Assembly (NCBI GenBank): GCA_947491755.1 | Contig: CANLKV010000001.1 | Span: forward strand, 1 to 64,000 | Source of the DNA: an uncultured Nonlabens sp. | GTDB taxonomy: Bacteria; Bacteroidota; Bacteroidia; Flavobacteriales; Flavobacteriaceae | Length of the DNA stretch: 64,000 bases | Reading direction: 5' to 3' | Part shown: positions 16,826-26,605 of the stretch, piece by piece | Position numbering within the stretch: the stretch's first letter is position 1 | How the letters are laid out: the number at the start of each line of letters is the position of its first letter | Notes under the pieces: model-generated | Told to the model about the DNA's origin: nothing | Seen by the model: the letters and a program-made list of their open reading frames with translations, nothing else | The model's database searches: none | Made by a program: the position numbers and the translations under genes

Positions 16826-17803
16826 ATGAAGAGAAGATCGTTTATTACGACCAGTATAAAAGGAAGCCTTGCCATGAGCATGGGCATACATTTATTATCC
16901 TGTAAAAACCCACTAATGAATTCAAAAAAAAGAGAACCGATTGCCATTTGTACCTGGGCTTTTGAAAAAGCAAATGCCGCAGCTGGTGCTGCGTTATCGC
17001 AAGGAATGAGCGCACTAGACGCAGCTATAGCTGGGGTTGCAGTAGAAGAAGAAAACATTAAAAACACGACGGTAGGTAAAGGCGGCGCACCAGATCGTGA
17101 AGGTAATGTCACTCTGGATGCTTGTGTTATGGACCCCACAGGCAATTGCGGTGCAGTTGCTTGTGTAGAAGGCTATACCAATGTCGCTGCTTTATCAAAA
17201 AAAGTAATGACAGATACCCCTCACGTTATGCTAGCTGGCCAGGGAGCTGAAGAATTTGCAGCGAAAAAAGGATTTACCCGCGATAGGCTATTGACAGATG
17301 ACTCTGCAGCGGCTTACAAGGAATGGCTCAAGACTAGTGAGTATAAACCAATAATAAATATTGAGAATCACGATACCATAGGAATGCTTTGCATGGATAT
17401 CAACGGTGATATTGCAGGAGCCTGCACTACATCTGGATTATCTTATAAAATGAAAGGCCGCGTGGGAGATTCTCCTATCATAGGGGCAGGTCTGTTTACA
17501 GATAATGAAGTGGGCGGTGCTGCGGCTACTGGGATGGGGGAAGAAATTATGAAAAGCGTGGGCAGCTTTCTTATTGTCGAGCTTATGCGTAACGGTATGT
17601 CACCACAAGACGCCTGTAAGGAGGCGGTGATGCGTACCATTCGTAAAAATCCAGATTATAAAGACTTTCAGGTTGCTTATATTGCAATGAATAAAAGAGG
17701 AGAGACTGGATCGTACTGTATTCATCCAGGTTTTACGATGATGGAGTATAAGCAAGGAGACAATCGCCGTATTCCCTCCAACCACTATATTTCTAAAGAA
17801 TAA
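16826..17803 (+). CDS. N4-(beta-N-acetylglucosaminyl)-L-asparaginase
   Basis: Glycosylasparaginase (EC 3.5.1.26), an Ntn hydrolase that cuts the GlcNAc-Asn bond left after N-glycan trimming. The 325-residue proenzyme should cleave itself before T184 in the signature N-H-D-T-I-G-M-L; the downstream TTSGLSYKMKGRVGDSPIIG is also typical. The N terminus (MKRRSFITTSIKGS, then LLSC) looks like a twin-arginine signal with a possible lipobox, so the enzyme is exported. Placed 2 bp after the GH92 gene, it fits stepwise breakdown of high-mannose glycoproteins. Confidence 0.93.
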   Translation: MKRRSFITTSIKGSLAMSMGIHLLSCKNPLMNSKKREPIAICTWAFEKANAAAGAALSQGMSALDAAIAGVAVEEENIKNTTVGKGGAPDREGNVTLDACVMDPTGNCGAVACVEGYTNVAALSKKVMTDTPHVMLAGQGAEEFAAKKGFTRDRLLTDDSAAAYKEWLKTSEYKPIINIENHDTIGMLCMDINGDIAGACTTSGLSYKMKGRVGDSPIIGAGLFTDNEVGGAAATGMGEEIMKSVGSFLIVELMRNGMSPQDACKEAVMRTIRKNPDYKDFQVAYIAMNKRGETGSYCIHPGFTMMEYKQGDNRRIPSNHYISKE

Positions 17804-17829
17804 TTTGCAAATTATGGCATGTTTAGAGT

Positions 17830-17845
17830 CGCTTCCGCGAAAGCG
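17830..17845. repeat. palindrome copy 7 (one mismatch, intergenic)
   Basis: CGCTTCCGCGAAAGCG; C replaces the third T. Lies between the glycosylasparaginase and the sugar permease genes. Confidence 0.85.
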
Positions 17846-17889
17846 AAATCTATAACATCCTTTATAACAAAAATGATATCAGATCAAAT

Positions 17890-19215
17890 ATGACTACTCA
17901 AAAAACCAACTATACCATACCCTTTATCATAATAACCGTCTTGTTTTTCTTATGGGGATTCATTACTGTACTTGTAGACAGCCTGGTTCCCAGGTTGAGA
18001 GAAGTATTTGAATTGAGTTATTTTCAAGCGGGTCTAGTACAATTTGCATTTTTTCTAGCTTACTTTATTTTTTCCATTCCAGCCGGTATGTTATTGTCCA
18101 AAGTAGGCTATAAGAAAGGAATCATAATAGGTTTATCGACAATGGCGTTGGGATGCTTATTATTTTATCCAGCGTCTTCACAACGTATTTTTGAAGTGTT
18201 TTTATTTGGTTATTTCACGCTTGCCGCTGGTATTACTATACTACAAGTAGCAGCAAATCCCTATGTAGCGGTCCTAGGATCGGAAGAAGGAGCCGGCAGT
18301 CGATTAAATTTAGCACAAGCATTCAATAGTCTAGGAACATCTATTGCTCCTATAGCAGGAGCAGCATTCTTGCTGAGCGATAAAATTTTAACCTCAAATG
18401 AAATCACAATGTTGAGTGAGGTAGAGCGAGAATCTTATTATTTGAGTGAAGCAGAAGCTGTCCAGACCCCTTTTTTGTTTTTTGCCGGTGTGATTGCCCT
18501 GTTAGCTATAGCTTTCATTTTTATCAAGTTGCCACAATTACAAAAAACATCCAAAGGTGGTTATGGAAGTTTACTCAAAAAGACCTCTGTATGGCTAGGT
18601 GCAGCTGGAATTTTTGTTTACGTTGGAGCAGAGGTTGCTATAGGCAGCTATCTAGTGAATTATTTTATAGATCTTAACCTAGAAGATATCATACGCAATG
18701 ACACAACTATGGGATCAATCGCATCTTTCTTTTTGAATGCAGATTTAAGTTCCATAGATGCCAAAGCGGTCGTAGGAGCCTTTTTATTTTTTTATTGGAC
18801 TGGTGCTATGGTAGGACGCTTTATAGGCTCTGCCCTCATGCGATTTATCGCTCCCTATAAAGTTTTAATCACCTTTACAGCACTTGCCATAATGATGATA
18901 TTGATTAGTACTTCGTCAATTGGTCTAGTGGCCATGTGGTCGATTCTAGCAGTAGGGCTGTTTAACTCCATCATGTTCCCTACCATATTTACTCTTACTT
19001 TAAATGGCCTGGGTGAGTTGAAACCTCAAGCGTCCGGATTGTTGTGTATGGCAATTGTAGGAGGCGCTGTAGTTCCTATAAGCTTTGGCGCACTGGCAGA
19101 CTCTTTAGGTTTTTCTATTGCCTTTTTGCTGCCCATGGCTTGTTATATATATATTATGTTCTTTGCGTTTTACAAAGGGCGCAGGATTAAGAATTCACAG
19201 CCCACGATTGCATAA
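17890..19215 (+). CDS. FHS-family sugar permease (MFS)
   Basis: A 441-residue inner-membrane transporter of the fucose/galactose/glucose:H+ symporter (FHS) family, with about 12 membrane segments. Typical features are the N-terminal LFFLWGFITVLVDSLVPRL, AGMLLSKVGYKKGIIIGL between helices 2 and 3, and ILQVAANPYVAVLG. It should import a monosaccharide across the inner membrane. Position 86 bp after the glycosylasparaginase gene suggests mannose or N-acetylglucosamine released from N-glycans, but specificity cannot be read. Confidence 0.9.
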   Translation: MTTQKTNYTIPFIIITVLFFLWGFITVLVDSLVPRLREVFELSYFQAGLVQFAFFLAYFIFSIPAGMLLSKVGYKKGIIIGLSTMALGCLLFYPASSQRIFEVFLFGYFTLAAGITILQVAANPYVAVLGSEEGAGSRLNLAQAFNSLGTSIAPIAGAAFLLSDKILTSNEITMLSEVERESYYLSEAEAVQTPFLFFAGVIALLAIAFIFIKLPQLQKTSKGGYGSLLKKTSVWLGAAGIFVYVGAEVAIGSYLVNYFIDLNLEDIIRNDTTMGSIASFFLNADLSSIDAKAVVGAFLFFYWTGAMVGRFIGSALMRFIAPYKVLITFTALAIMMILISTSSIGLVAMWSILAVGLFNSIMFPTIFTLTLNGLGELKPQASGLLCMAIVGGAVVPISFGALADSLGFSIAFLLPMACYIYIMFFAFYKGRRIKNSQPTIA

Positions 19216-19243
19216 ACAAGGCGAGTAAATATCTTGTAATAAA

Positions 19244-19271
19244 AAAGCCAGTATGTTTCCATACTGGCTTT
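19244..19271. terminator. bidirectional terminator between the permease and the AraC gene
   Basis: AAAGCCAGTATG, loop TTTC, CATACTGGCTTT: a 12-bp perfect stem. The T run is longer on the minus side, so it serves the AraC gene best but probably both. Confidence 0.8.
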
Positions 19272-19316
19272 GTTCAATTATCCCTAATAACTGAACATAG
19301 ACTATCCCTACATAGT

Positions 19317-20156
19317 CTAACTTTTCAATGTCTCTATCACATCTTCGTTGCTCTTGACATATTTTCTAGCAAGTGCTTGTGTTAATAATGGATTAAAGTG
19401 GTTTTTATAATGAGTTACTGACTGTCCAAGAAATTTTTTAAAGTCCTTCTCAAAGTGAGAATGATCGTAGTAATTGTAGGTTGCTATTAAATCGCTGATA
19501 GGTATGTCTGGATTGTTCTCTATTTCTCTAATGACATAATTAAACCGAACTAAACATATAAAGCGATAAGGACTAGCGCCTACTTCCTTTTTAAATAAAC
19601 GTTCTAAGGTACGGTCAGAGCATGCAAACTCTTCCGTCAATTCATCAATAGAGAGCATCCCTTTATTTTCATAAATATACTCTACTACAGCAGCAGATTT
19701 AAGTGGTTGCGACCATTGACTGTAATAGGGCTTTAAATATTTGTCTACGCATTTTACAATATCATTTGTATCATGCAGGTCTCTCAAATCTTCATACAAT
19801 GGGTCCAACAATGCCTTGTCTACATAATCCTCCAGATTATACAACACATTTCTACTCTTTACAGCTGGAACACCAGTAATGTTATACAGGATATAATTAG
19901 GAAGCTCTAGAGTGATCCATATATTACCCGCATGGGCTGTAATTGTAAAATAGTCACCTGTACCCTTAACTAACTTTTTAGGCACAGGGATGGCATTACC
20001 CTTGTGATCCTGTGCTATAAAATCTCCATAACAAAACATCAAATAGGTATACCCATAGTCATTAATTAAGTGTGGCGGCATGTCGTGCTGATAGTCGATA
20101 CGCACGGCATCCTTGAAAAACGAGTGAGTAAAATTTGGATCGTTAGTGAAATTCAT
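19317..20156 (-). CDS. AraC-family transcriptional regulator
   Basis: A 279-residue DNA-binding protein. The C-terminal third has the double helix-turn-helix of AraC/XylS: LSIDELTEEFACSDRTLERLFKKEVG, in two parts, then NPDIPISDLIATYNYYDHSHFEKDFKKF. The N-terminal part is beta-rich and presumably senses a ligand. An ATG two codons further up (20162) is possible; I used 20156. It is convergent with the N-glycan genes and upstream of the end of nqr, so the target is not obvious; the GH92-permease set is one candidate. Confidence 0.88.
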   Translation of the reverse strand: MNFTNDPNFTHSFFKDAVRIDYQHDMPPHLINDYGYTYLMFCYGDFIAQDHKGNAIPVPKKLVKGTGDYFTITAHAGNIWITLELPNYILYNITGVPAVKSRNVLYNLEDYVDKALLDPLYEDLRDLHDTNDIVKCVDKYLKPYYSQWSQPLKSAAVVEYIYENKGMLSIDELTEEFACSDRTLERLFKKEVGASPYRFICLVRFNYVIREIENNPDIPISDLIATYNYYDHSHFEKDFKKFLGQSVTHYKNHFNPLLTQALARKYVKSNEDVIETLKS

Positions 20157-20172
20157 GATCAATTTTCAAATA

Positions 20173-20180
20173 CAAACATA
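20173..20180 (-). promoter_or_regulatory. -7 box of the AraC gene
   Basis: TATGTTTG on the minus strand, 17 bp ahead of the ATG at 20156; fits TAnnTTTG. Confidence 0.45.
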
Positions 20181-20311
20181 AATCGGTAAAGCTATTCAAT
20201 TTTGTAAATTTCCGACAATTTTAAGCTAATTGAACGTTAATAGCAGCCACAACCTATTTCCAAATGTAGACTTAATTTTTTGTAATATCCAGTATTTCAA
20301 TTAGATATTAA

Positions 20312-20338
20312 AAAACCCGATCCATAGGATCAGGTTTT
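20312..20338 (-). terminator. terminator of the nqr operon
   Basis: On the minus strand a stem AAAACCTGATCC / GGATCGGGTTTT with a 3-base loop and one mismatch is followed by a T run, 30 bp after the nqrF stop codon. Confidence 0.75.
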
Positions 20339-20367
20339 GATGTTTAATATTAACAATTGATAAATTA

Positions 20368-21669
20368 TTATCCTCCAAAGTCATCAAATCGTATGTTCTC
20401 TGGCGGCACACCGAAGTCCTCTGCCATCTTACCTACCGCATTATTCATCAACGGTGGTCCACAGAAATAAACCTCAATATCCTCTGGTGCTTCATGCTGG
20501 TTTAAATACTGGTCAATAACCACCTGGTGTATAAAGCCGGTAAACCCATCACCTTCTTCATCATGAATATCTTTTTTCTCTTTCCAGTTATCTTCCTCCA
20601 ATGGTTCAGATAAAGCAAGGTAAAATTTGAAGTTAGGGAACTCACGCTCTAATGATCTAAAGTGTTCTATGTAGAACAATTCTCTTTTTGAGCGACCACC
20701 ATACCAATACGTCACTTTACGATCTGTCTTCAAGGTTTTAAACAACTCATAAAGATGTGATCTCATAGGAGCCATTCCGGCACCACCACCCACGTATAGC
20801 ATTTCTGCATCAGAGTGATTAATAAAGAATTCTCCATAAGGTCCTGAAACGATTACCTTGTCTCCTTCCTTTTGATTGAAAATATAACTACTAGCTATTC
20901 CAGGATTAACGTCCATCCATCCATTTTTAGCACGATCCCATGGCGGCGTAGCGATACGAACGTTAAGCATAATATCACGTCCCTCTGCTGGGAAAGAAGC
21001 CATAGAATAAGCTCTCTCTACAGTTTCAGGGTTTTTCATGACAAGTGGCCATAGATTGAACTTGTCCCACTCCTCCTTAAACTTGTCTGGTGAATCATGT
21101 TCTTCTGGGTGGGCCGTGATATCTATATCTGCATAGCGCACCTCACATTTAGGGATCTCAATTTGAATGTAGCCACCAGCTTCATAATCCATGTCTTCTG
21201 GTAAGCGCACGACAAACTCCTTAATAAAGGAGGCAACGTTATAATTACGCACCACAGTAGCTTCCCATTTCTTAATTCCAAAGACTTCTTCTGGAATCTC
21301 GATTTTCATGTCTTGTTTTACCTTTACCTGGCAACCTAACCTCCATCCAGCGGCAATTTCTTTGCGGGTAAAATGAGGAACCTCAGTTGGTAAAATGGTA
21401 CCACCACCTTCAGTAACGACACATTTACACTGTACACAGGTACCACCACCACCACAAGCAGATGGAAGGAACAATTTATTATCTCCTAAAGTTCCTAGAA
21501 GAGTACCTCCAGAACCGGTAGTAATATCTTTCTCGCCGTTTACATTGATGGTAACAGGACCAGAAGGCAATAGTTTTGATTTTGCAGTGAGCAGCAATAT
21601 CACTAATAAAAGTATCAGTGTTAAAAAGATAGCTACACTAGCGAGTATCGTAATTATATTAGAATCCAT
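20368..21669 (-). CDS. nqrF: Na+-NQR subunit F, NADH-oxidising flavoprotein
   Basis: Entry point for electrons in the Na+-pumping NADH:quinone reductase. The 433-residue protein has an N-terminal membrane helix (about residues 8-28), a ferredoxin-like [2Fe-2S] domain with C72, C78, C81 and C113, then FAD-binding ([10 protein letters not shown]) and NADH-binding ([18 protein letters not shown]) domains. The C-terminal FDDFGG is typical. Last gene of the nqr operon, 19 bp after nqrE and just before a terminator. Confidence 0.97.
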   Translation of the reverse strand: MDSNIITILASVAIFLTLILLLVILLLTAKSKLLPSGPVTINVNGEKDITTGSGGTLLGTLGDNKLFLPSACGGGGTCVQCKCVVTEGGGTILPTEVPHFTRKEIAAGWRLGCQVKVKQDMKIEIPEEVFGIKKWEATVVRNYNVASFIKEFVVRLPEDMDYEAGGYIQIEIPKCEVRYADIDITAHPEEHDSPDKFKEEWDKFNLWPLVMKNPETVERAYSMASFPAEGRDIMLNVRIATPPWDRAKNGWMDVNPGIASSYIFNQKEGDKVIVSGPYGEFFINHSDAEMLYVGGGAGMAPMRSHLYELFKTLKTDRKVTYWYGGRSKRELFYIEHFRSLEREFPNFKFYLALSEPLEEDNWKEKKDIHDEEGDGFTGFIHQVVIDQYLNQHEAPEDIEVYFCGPPLMNNAVGKMAEDFGVPPENIRFDDFGG

Positions 21670-21688
21670 GAGCAGTTCTGTCTTTATT

Positions 21689-22306
21689 TTAAATTTCTAT
21701 TCCCATAAAACTCATGAACCCTAAAGCCATAAGTCCAGTGATGATAAACGTAATACCTAGACCACGTAATGGTGCAGGTACATTTGAGTAAGATATTTTC
21801 TCTCTAATAGCAGCTATTGCGAGAATAGCAAGAAAAAAGCCTATACCAGATCCTATCCCATAAACCGCAGAGGCACCGATACCAGCAAAATCCTTTTGTT
21901 GCATAAAAAGAGAACCACCTAGAATGGCACAGTTTACCGCGATAAGTGGCAAGAAAATACCTAGAGCACCATATAAAGCAGGTGCAAAGCGCTCTACAAC
22001 CATTTCAACTAGCTGTACCATACTTGCGATTACCGCAATAAACATGATAAAACTTAAGAAACTCAAGTCGATGCTAGCTGCATTTTCCATACCTGTCCAG
22101 GTAAGCGCCCCTGGGCGCAATAGATAAGTATCAAGCAACCAGTTAATAGGTACTGTAATCCCCAAAACGAAAACTACCGCAGCTCCTAGACCTACCGCAG
22201 TCTTGACAGACTTTGATACAGCCAGGTAAGAACACATGCCTAGAAAATAGGCAAAAACCATGTTCTCTATAAAAATACTTCTTACAGCAAGATTAATTAA
22301 ATCCAT
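21689..22306 (-). CDS. nqrE: Na+-NQR subunit E
   Basis: Integral membrane subunit of 205 residues with six membrane segments. NqrD and NqrE are homologous and form an inverted pair that holds an iron centre between them. Recognisable by [20 protein letters not shown] at the N terminus and [12 protein letters not shown] in the middle, each with a conserved cysteine. Spaced 18 bp after nqrD. Confidence 0.95.
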   Translation of the reverse strand: MDLINLAVRSIFIENMVFAYFLGMCSYLAVSKSVKTAVGLGAAVVFVLGITVPINWLLDTYLLRPGALTWTGMENAASIDLSFLSFIMFIAVIASMVQLVEMVVERFAPALYGALGIFLPLIAVNCAILGGSLFMQQKDFAGIGASAVYGIGSGIGFFLAILAIAAIREKISYSNVPAPLRGLGITFIITGLMALGFMSFMGIEI

Positions 22307-22324
22307 TGTTTAGTTCTTCAGTAG

Positions 22325-23023
22325 TTAGTTCTGTTCGATTAATGTTCTGTTACGGCTGCGCTGCACCCATATAATAATACCCACGGTAATAAGAGCCATG
22401 GGTGATAACAACATTAAACCGTTGTTCTCATACCCCATCTCATAAAAAGATTGTGGAATAACCTCGTATCCTAGTAGTTTACCAGCACCTAATAATTCTC
22501 TAAAAAATGCAACTAGTATCAATATAAATGCATAACCAGCAGCATTACCTATACCGTCAAGAAATGATTTATAAACACCATTACCTAATGCAAAAGCCTC
22601 CAAACGACCCATCACGATACAATTTGTAATTATAAGCCCCACAAAAACAGAAAGTTCCTTTGAGACATCATAAGCATAGGCTCGCAAGACTTGATCAACA
22701 AGTATTACTAGAGCTGCCACCACCACTAACTGCACGATAATACGTATACGGGACGGGATCAAATTGCGCAGTGCAGAGATGATCATGTTACTAAAAGCCA
22801 TAACCGCAAGTACCGCTATACTCATTACGATCGCAGGTTTCAATTGTACCGTAATCGCAAGAGCAGAACAGATACCTAATACTTGTACAGTAATCGGATT
22901 ATTATCTGTTAATGGATCCGATAAAAGCTTTCGGTTTTTCTTACCCAGCAGACCTTCTCTTTCATCGGTATCCGATAGAAAAAGGATCAGGTCCTGTTTT
23001 TTAGATTCTTTATTTTGAGCCAT
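22325..23023 (-). CDS. nqrD: Na+-NQR subunit D
   Basis: Integral membrane subunit of 232 residues. The hydrophobic core starts at PITVQVLGICSALAITVQL and contains VGLIITNCIVMGRLEAFALG, where the cysteines in each half help to bind the iron between NqrD and NqrE. The soluble N-terminal tail (residues 1-40, highly charged) is longer than in Vibrio. The gap before it, 50 bp after nqrC, is the largest in the operon and holds a perfect palindrome copy. Confidence 0.95.
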   Translation of the reverse strand: MAQNKESKKQDLILFLSDTDEREGLLGKKNRKLLSDPLTDNNPITVQVLGICSALAITVQLKPAIVMSIAVLAVMAFSNMIISALRNLIPSRIRIIVQLVVVAALVILVDQVLRAYAYDVSKELSVFVGLIITNCIVMGRLEAFALGNGVYKSFLDGIGNAAGYAFILILVAFFRELLGAGKLLGYEVIPQSFYEMGYENNGLMLLSPMALITVGIIIWVQRSRNRTLIEQN

Positions 23024-23040
23024 AAGGTCGATATTTTGTT

Positions 23041-23056
23041 CGCTTTCGCGAAAGCG
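23041..23056. repeat. palindrome copy 8 (perfect, between nqrC and nqrD)
   Basis: CGCTTTCGCGAAAGCG fills one third of the only sizeable gap inside the nqr operon. Confidence 0.95.
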
Positions 23057-23073
23057 TTACACAGACAGTATTT

Positions 23074-23799
23074 CTACTGCATTGCAACCTTTAAGTTAGT
23101 CTTTTCTTTAAAGTAAGGTAAGTAGTTTTTCAATCGCTCTGAAATCATATCAGTAACACCATCACCTGTTATCGTAGCTCCTGCAATTGCATCTACCGCA
23201 TTGTCATCCTTATTGTCGCCTCCTTGATATCCTTTAGCAACAGAAACGCCTATAAAATTACCGGCACTATCAAATATCTTTTCATCATCAAAGCGCTTCT
23301 TAAACCACTCCTGTGTGATCTCTGCACCTAAACCAGGTGTTTCTGCTTTGTGATCAAATACGGCACCTTTTATTGTGTTGACATCATCCTTTAAAGCTAT
23401 ATAACCCCAGATAGCATCCCACAAACCTTTACCTCTTAATGGGACGATGTAATACCTAGTATCTTCTACATTTGCCACGTAAAGTGGAAACGCTTGCTGA
23501 TCAACTGGTCGCTTCAACTCCTTCTTAAGATCAACAGTAAAGGCATTGATGTCTTCCTGTACCTCTCCATTATTGTTCAAAGCTACTTGCTCAACAATGT
23601 ACTTATCAAATAAAATTTGGGCGGAATCACGAGTGGTTTCTATTCCCACTGTCGCAAGTATATTCTGCATTTTTTCCTGTTTCACATTTTCAGCTTGCGC
23701 CGGTTGCAGGTTAGTCGCTGCAAATGCTAATGCACTAGCTACCACTGCTACCATCAATACGGAAAAAATAAACGTATAAGAATTTGAATTTCTATCCAT
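23074..23799 (-). CDS. nqrC: Na+-NQR subunit C, covalent FMN carrier
   Basis: A 241-residue subunit with an N-terminal membrane helix (residues 9-27) and a periplasmic FMN-binding domain. The flavinylation site is T209 in D-A-I-A-G-A-T-I-T, corresponding to the S-G-A-T motif of other species with A for S. ApbE, encoded at 12367-13434, is expected to attach the FMN. Gap to nqrB is 3 bp. Confidence 0.95.
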   Translation of the reverse strand: MDRNSNSYTFIFSVLMVAVVASALAFAATNLQPAQAENVKQEKMQNILATVGIETTRDSAQILFDKYIVEQVALNNNGEVQEDINAFTVDLKKELKRPVDQQAFPLYVANVEDTRYYIVPLRGKGLWDAIWGYIALKDDVNTIKGAVFDHKAETPGLGAEITQEWFKKRFDDEKIFDSAGNFIGVSVAKGYQGGDNKDDNAVDAIAGATITGDGVTDMISERLKNYLPYFKEKTNLKVAMQ

Positions 23800-23802
23800 G
23801 AC

Positions 23803-25185
23803 TTAAGCGGTTTGAAGTTGAGCCTTGGCGGCGTTCAAGCGTTTCTTACGTTTGTTGACATTACCTTGAACCACGTAGTGATCAATAGTAGGTGCAAAAA
23901 CGTTTAACAACAATATGGCAAGCATGATTCCTTCTGGATATGCTGGGTTGAAAATGCGTATCAAAATACCGAAGAAACCAATTAATATTCCATAGATCCA
24001 TTTACCTTTTGTAGTCTGTGCAGCGCTTACTGGATCTGTAGCCATAAAGACCACACCAAATAAAATACTACCTACAACCATGTGTTGCCAGAACGGAAAA
24101 TTAAATAACTGATTAGTACCTAGCTCTATTAGAGTGGCATCCCAACCAGAAAGTCCCAAAGCAGCAACAGCACCAGCATCGTTATACACTTGTTCCATCG
24201 TTATTTGTCCGCTTGCTACCAGTCCTTCTATAAAATTACTGCCCATCGTACCGAATAGGTTGAAAATCGCTCCCATTGCTAGACCACCTAAAACACCTCC
24301 TACAATGATTCTCCAGCTACCTACTTTTGTAGCGATAAGGATTATAGCCCCTATGATAACCATTAAGGCTGATGTCTCTGCAACAGAACCTGGAATGAAT
24401 CCCATAAACATATCATAGAAATCAATATTTGCCAGTACGGAAGCCTCACTTGGTGCAGGTCCTGAGAATGCTACAGAACTTGCTGCAGCACCATCAACAC
24501 TACCGTCATAGGTACCACTAGCCAGCGCCCCTAGAATAGTCTCGCCAGACACTGCATCTGTAGAGCCCTCGTGAACCCAGATAGCGTTACCTGACATGTA
24601 TAGTGGGTAGGCAAAGAAAGCAAATGCTCTTGCTGTAAGCGCTGGGTTTAATATATTCATCCCAGTACCACCAAAAGCTTCCTTACCAATCAATACAGCA
24701 AATGCAACAGATAAAGCTAGCATCCATAGTGGTATATCTACCGGGAAAATCATAGGAATTAATAGACCTGTCACCAGGTACCCTTCATTTACCTCATGGC
24801 CTCTATAAATCGCAAAAATGAATTCAATGGTAAGTCCTACTACGTAGGAAACAATTATTAGAGGCAATACAAGAATAGCTCCTTCAATAAAGGCATCCAT
24901 AAAAGGAACATCAAAAACGCTAGCTAACCCGCGCTCCTGATATAAATATTGCGCACCACTATTCCACATACCAAAAATCAAGGCTGGAATCAATGCTAGC
25001 ACTACGGTAATCATTGTACGCTTTAAATCCACTACGTCACGTATGTGCGCCCCCTTTTGGGTAGTGTGGTTTGGTGTAAATAAGAACGTATCAAAAGCGT
25101 TGATCGCAGGTGCGAACTTTTCATACTTTTCACCTGGCTCGAATGGTTTTCTTACCTGGTCTAATTTGTTTCTAACCCATTTCAT
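23803..25185 (-). CDS. nqrB: Na+-NQR subunit B
   Basis: Large membrane subunit, 460 residues, about ten membrane segments; binds riboflavin and a covalent FMN and forms part of the Na+ path. The FMN threonine is T271 in SVAETSALMV. It is longer than the Vibrio protein (about 415), with the extra part in a loop before the FMN site rich in Gly, Ser and Ala (about residues 205-255). Gaps of 3 bp on both sides show tight operon packing. Confidence 0.96.
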   Translation of the reverse strand: MKWVRNKLDQVRKPFEPGEKYEKFAPAINAFDTFLFTPNHTTQKGAHIRDVVDLKRTMITVVLALIPALIFGMWNSGAQYLYQERGLASVFDVPFMDAFIEGAILVLPLIIVSYVVGLTIEFIFAIYRGHEVNEGYLVTGLLIPMIFPVDIPLWMLALSVAFAVLIGKEAFGGTGMNILNPALTARAFAFFAYPLYMSGNAIWVHEGSTDAVSGETILGALASGTYDGSVDGAAASSVAFSGPAPSEASVLANIDFYDMFMGFIPGSVAETSALMVIIGAIILIATKVGSWRIIVGGVLGGLAMGAIFNLFGTMGSNFIEGLVASGQITMEQVYNDAGAVAALGLSGWDATLIELGTNQLFNFPFWQHMVVGSILFGVVFMATDPVSAAQTTKGKWIYGILIGFFGILIRIFNPAYPEGIMLAILLLNVFAPTIDHYVVQGNVNKRKKRLNAAKAQLQTA

Positions 25186-25188
25186 AGT

Positions 25189-26532
25189 TTATCCTACTTC
25201 TGTAATCATTAAATCTAAGCCTAGACGAATTACTTCCTGTGCCTCGAGCTTTGATGTATTTATATAATCAACTAAAGCGAAATCTTCTGGAGCTACCTCG
25301 TAGATCCCTAAGTTTTCCATTTTTTCAATATCGCCAGCCATACAAGCTTTGATCAGTTGCATAGGGTAGATATCCATAGGTAACACCTCTTCCATCTCTC
25401 CTGTTACAACTAGTGCGCGCTCCTCACCGTTAAGGTTTGTGTCGACTTTGCTTTTACCACCTTTCAACCACGATAGAGAAGTTCCAGAAATACTAGGAAT
25501 ATTATTGCGAGTAAATGGCAACCAGCCTAGTAAAGCATACTCGTTCCCCTCTGGTATAAGAGTTAAAGTGTTGCTGTAATAATTTAAGAATTGACCATTA
25601 TCAAGCTTGTCACCCGTTAAAACATCACCAGAAATTATACGAGTTTCGGTTGTATTGACGTCTTTTACGAGAGTATCTACGTTTGCTCCTATAATGGTGC
25701 GGTAATATTTGCGATTTGCCGGCGAAACCTCAGACCCTACTAGAGCCACAGTGCGCTGTGCAAGAAATTTACCTGTTAAAAATAGATTACCTATAGTAGC
25801 TACATCCTCTGCTCCTACTACCCATACTTTCTCTCCAAAGTTGATAGGGTCTATTTTATGAATTTGAATACCAACATTTCCAGCAGGATGCGGCCCCTTA
25901 ACTTTATGCACTACGGCGTTATTAATAGTGCCTAAAGCGCTATCTGTCCCTACGCCCACATGCACCTTACCGCTGGTAAGTTTGCTTAAAGCATCAACAC
26001 CGGCCTGGAAAGCTTCCTTTTTATCAGCCGTGATAAAATCTACATCTCCTGCAAGTGGAGCAGTTGTGTAGGCACTTATAAAAATTGACTTAGGCGTATC
26101 TTCAGAATTTGCTACAATATCATAGGGACGCTGGATAATAAAAGGCCAGCAACCAGATTCTAACAATGTTGTTTTTATTGTTGCAGCGTCTGCTGTTGCT
26201 AGATCAATAGTACCGTGGTCGACATACTCACTTGTAGCGTCTGCCTGTATGCGCACCTCTAGGATACGGCGTTTTGCCCCACGTACGATTTCTGATATTG
26301 TCCCGCTTACTGGCGACACAAATTTAACAGGCTCATCATACTTTGAATAAAATACCGGTTCACCCGCTTTTACTTTTGCTCCTTCTTTGAGGATAAGTTT
26401 AGGTACAACAGCATGAAAATCTGACGGTTTGATCGCATATACTGCAGATCTAGGCGCATCGACAATGGTCTTGTCTGCATCACCTTCGAGCTTTAAATCA
26501 AGCCCTCTTCTAACTCTAATGTCCTTTGACAT
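25189..26532 (-). CDS. nqrA: Na+-NQR subunit A
   Basis: Peripheral cytoplasmic subunit, first gene of the six-gene operon. The frame runs up to 26586, but the family start M-S-K-D-I-R-V-R-R-G-L-D-L-K is the ATG at 26532, and a -7 box lies at 26566-26573, so I used 26532 (447 residues). Motifs: VVPKLILKEGAKVKAGEPVFYSK in two parts, and KGPHPAGNVGIQIHKIDPI. NqrA has a Rnf-like barrel fold without bound redox cofactor. Confidence 0.96.
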   Translation of the reverse strand: MSKDIRVRRGLDLKLEGDADKTIVDAPRSAVYAIKPSDFHAVVPKLILKEGAKVKAGEPVFYSKYDEPVKFVSPVSGTISEIVRGAKRRILEVRIQADATSEYVDHGTIDLATADAATIKTTLLESGCWPFIIQRPYDIVANSEDTPKSIFISAYTTAPLAGDVDFITADKKEAFQAGVDALSKLTSGKVHVGVGTDSALGTINNAVVHKVKGPHPAGNVGIQIHKIDPINFGEKVWVVGAEDVATIGNLFLTGKFLAQRTVALVGSEVSPANRKYYRTIIGANVDTLVKDVNTTETRIISGDVLTGDKLDNGQFLNYYSNTLTLIPEGNEYALLGWLPFTRNNIPSISGTSLSWLKGGKSKVDTNLNGEERALVVTGEMEEVLPMDIYPMQLIKACMAGDIEKMENLGIYEVAPEDFALVDYINTSKLEAQEVIRLGLDLMITEVG

Positions 26533-26565
26533 AGGATAATTGGATTTGGTCCATTTTTGAGTTTG

Positions 26566-26573
26566 CAAATTTA
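26566..26573 (-). promoter_or_regulatory. -7 box of the nqr operon
   Basis: TAAATTTG on the minus strand, fitting TAnnTTTG, about 34 bp ahead of the nqrA start. No TTG is found at 17-19 bp upstream, so the promoter may need an activator. Confidence 0.5.
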
Positions 26574-26605
26574 ATACATAAAGCAATCAAACGATATGTG
26601 TTATT

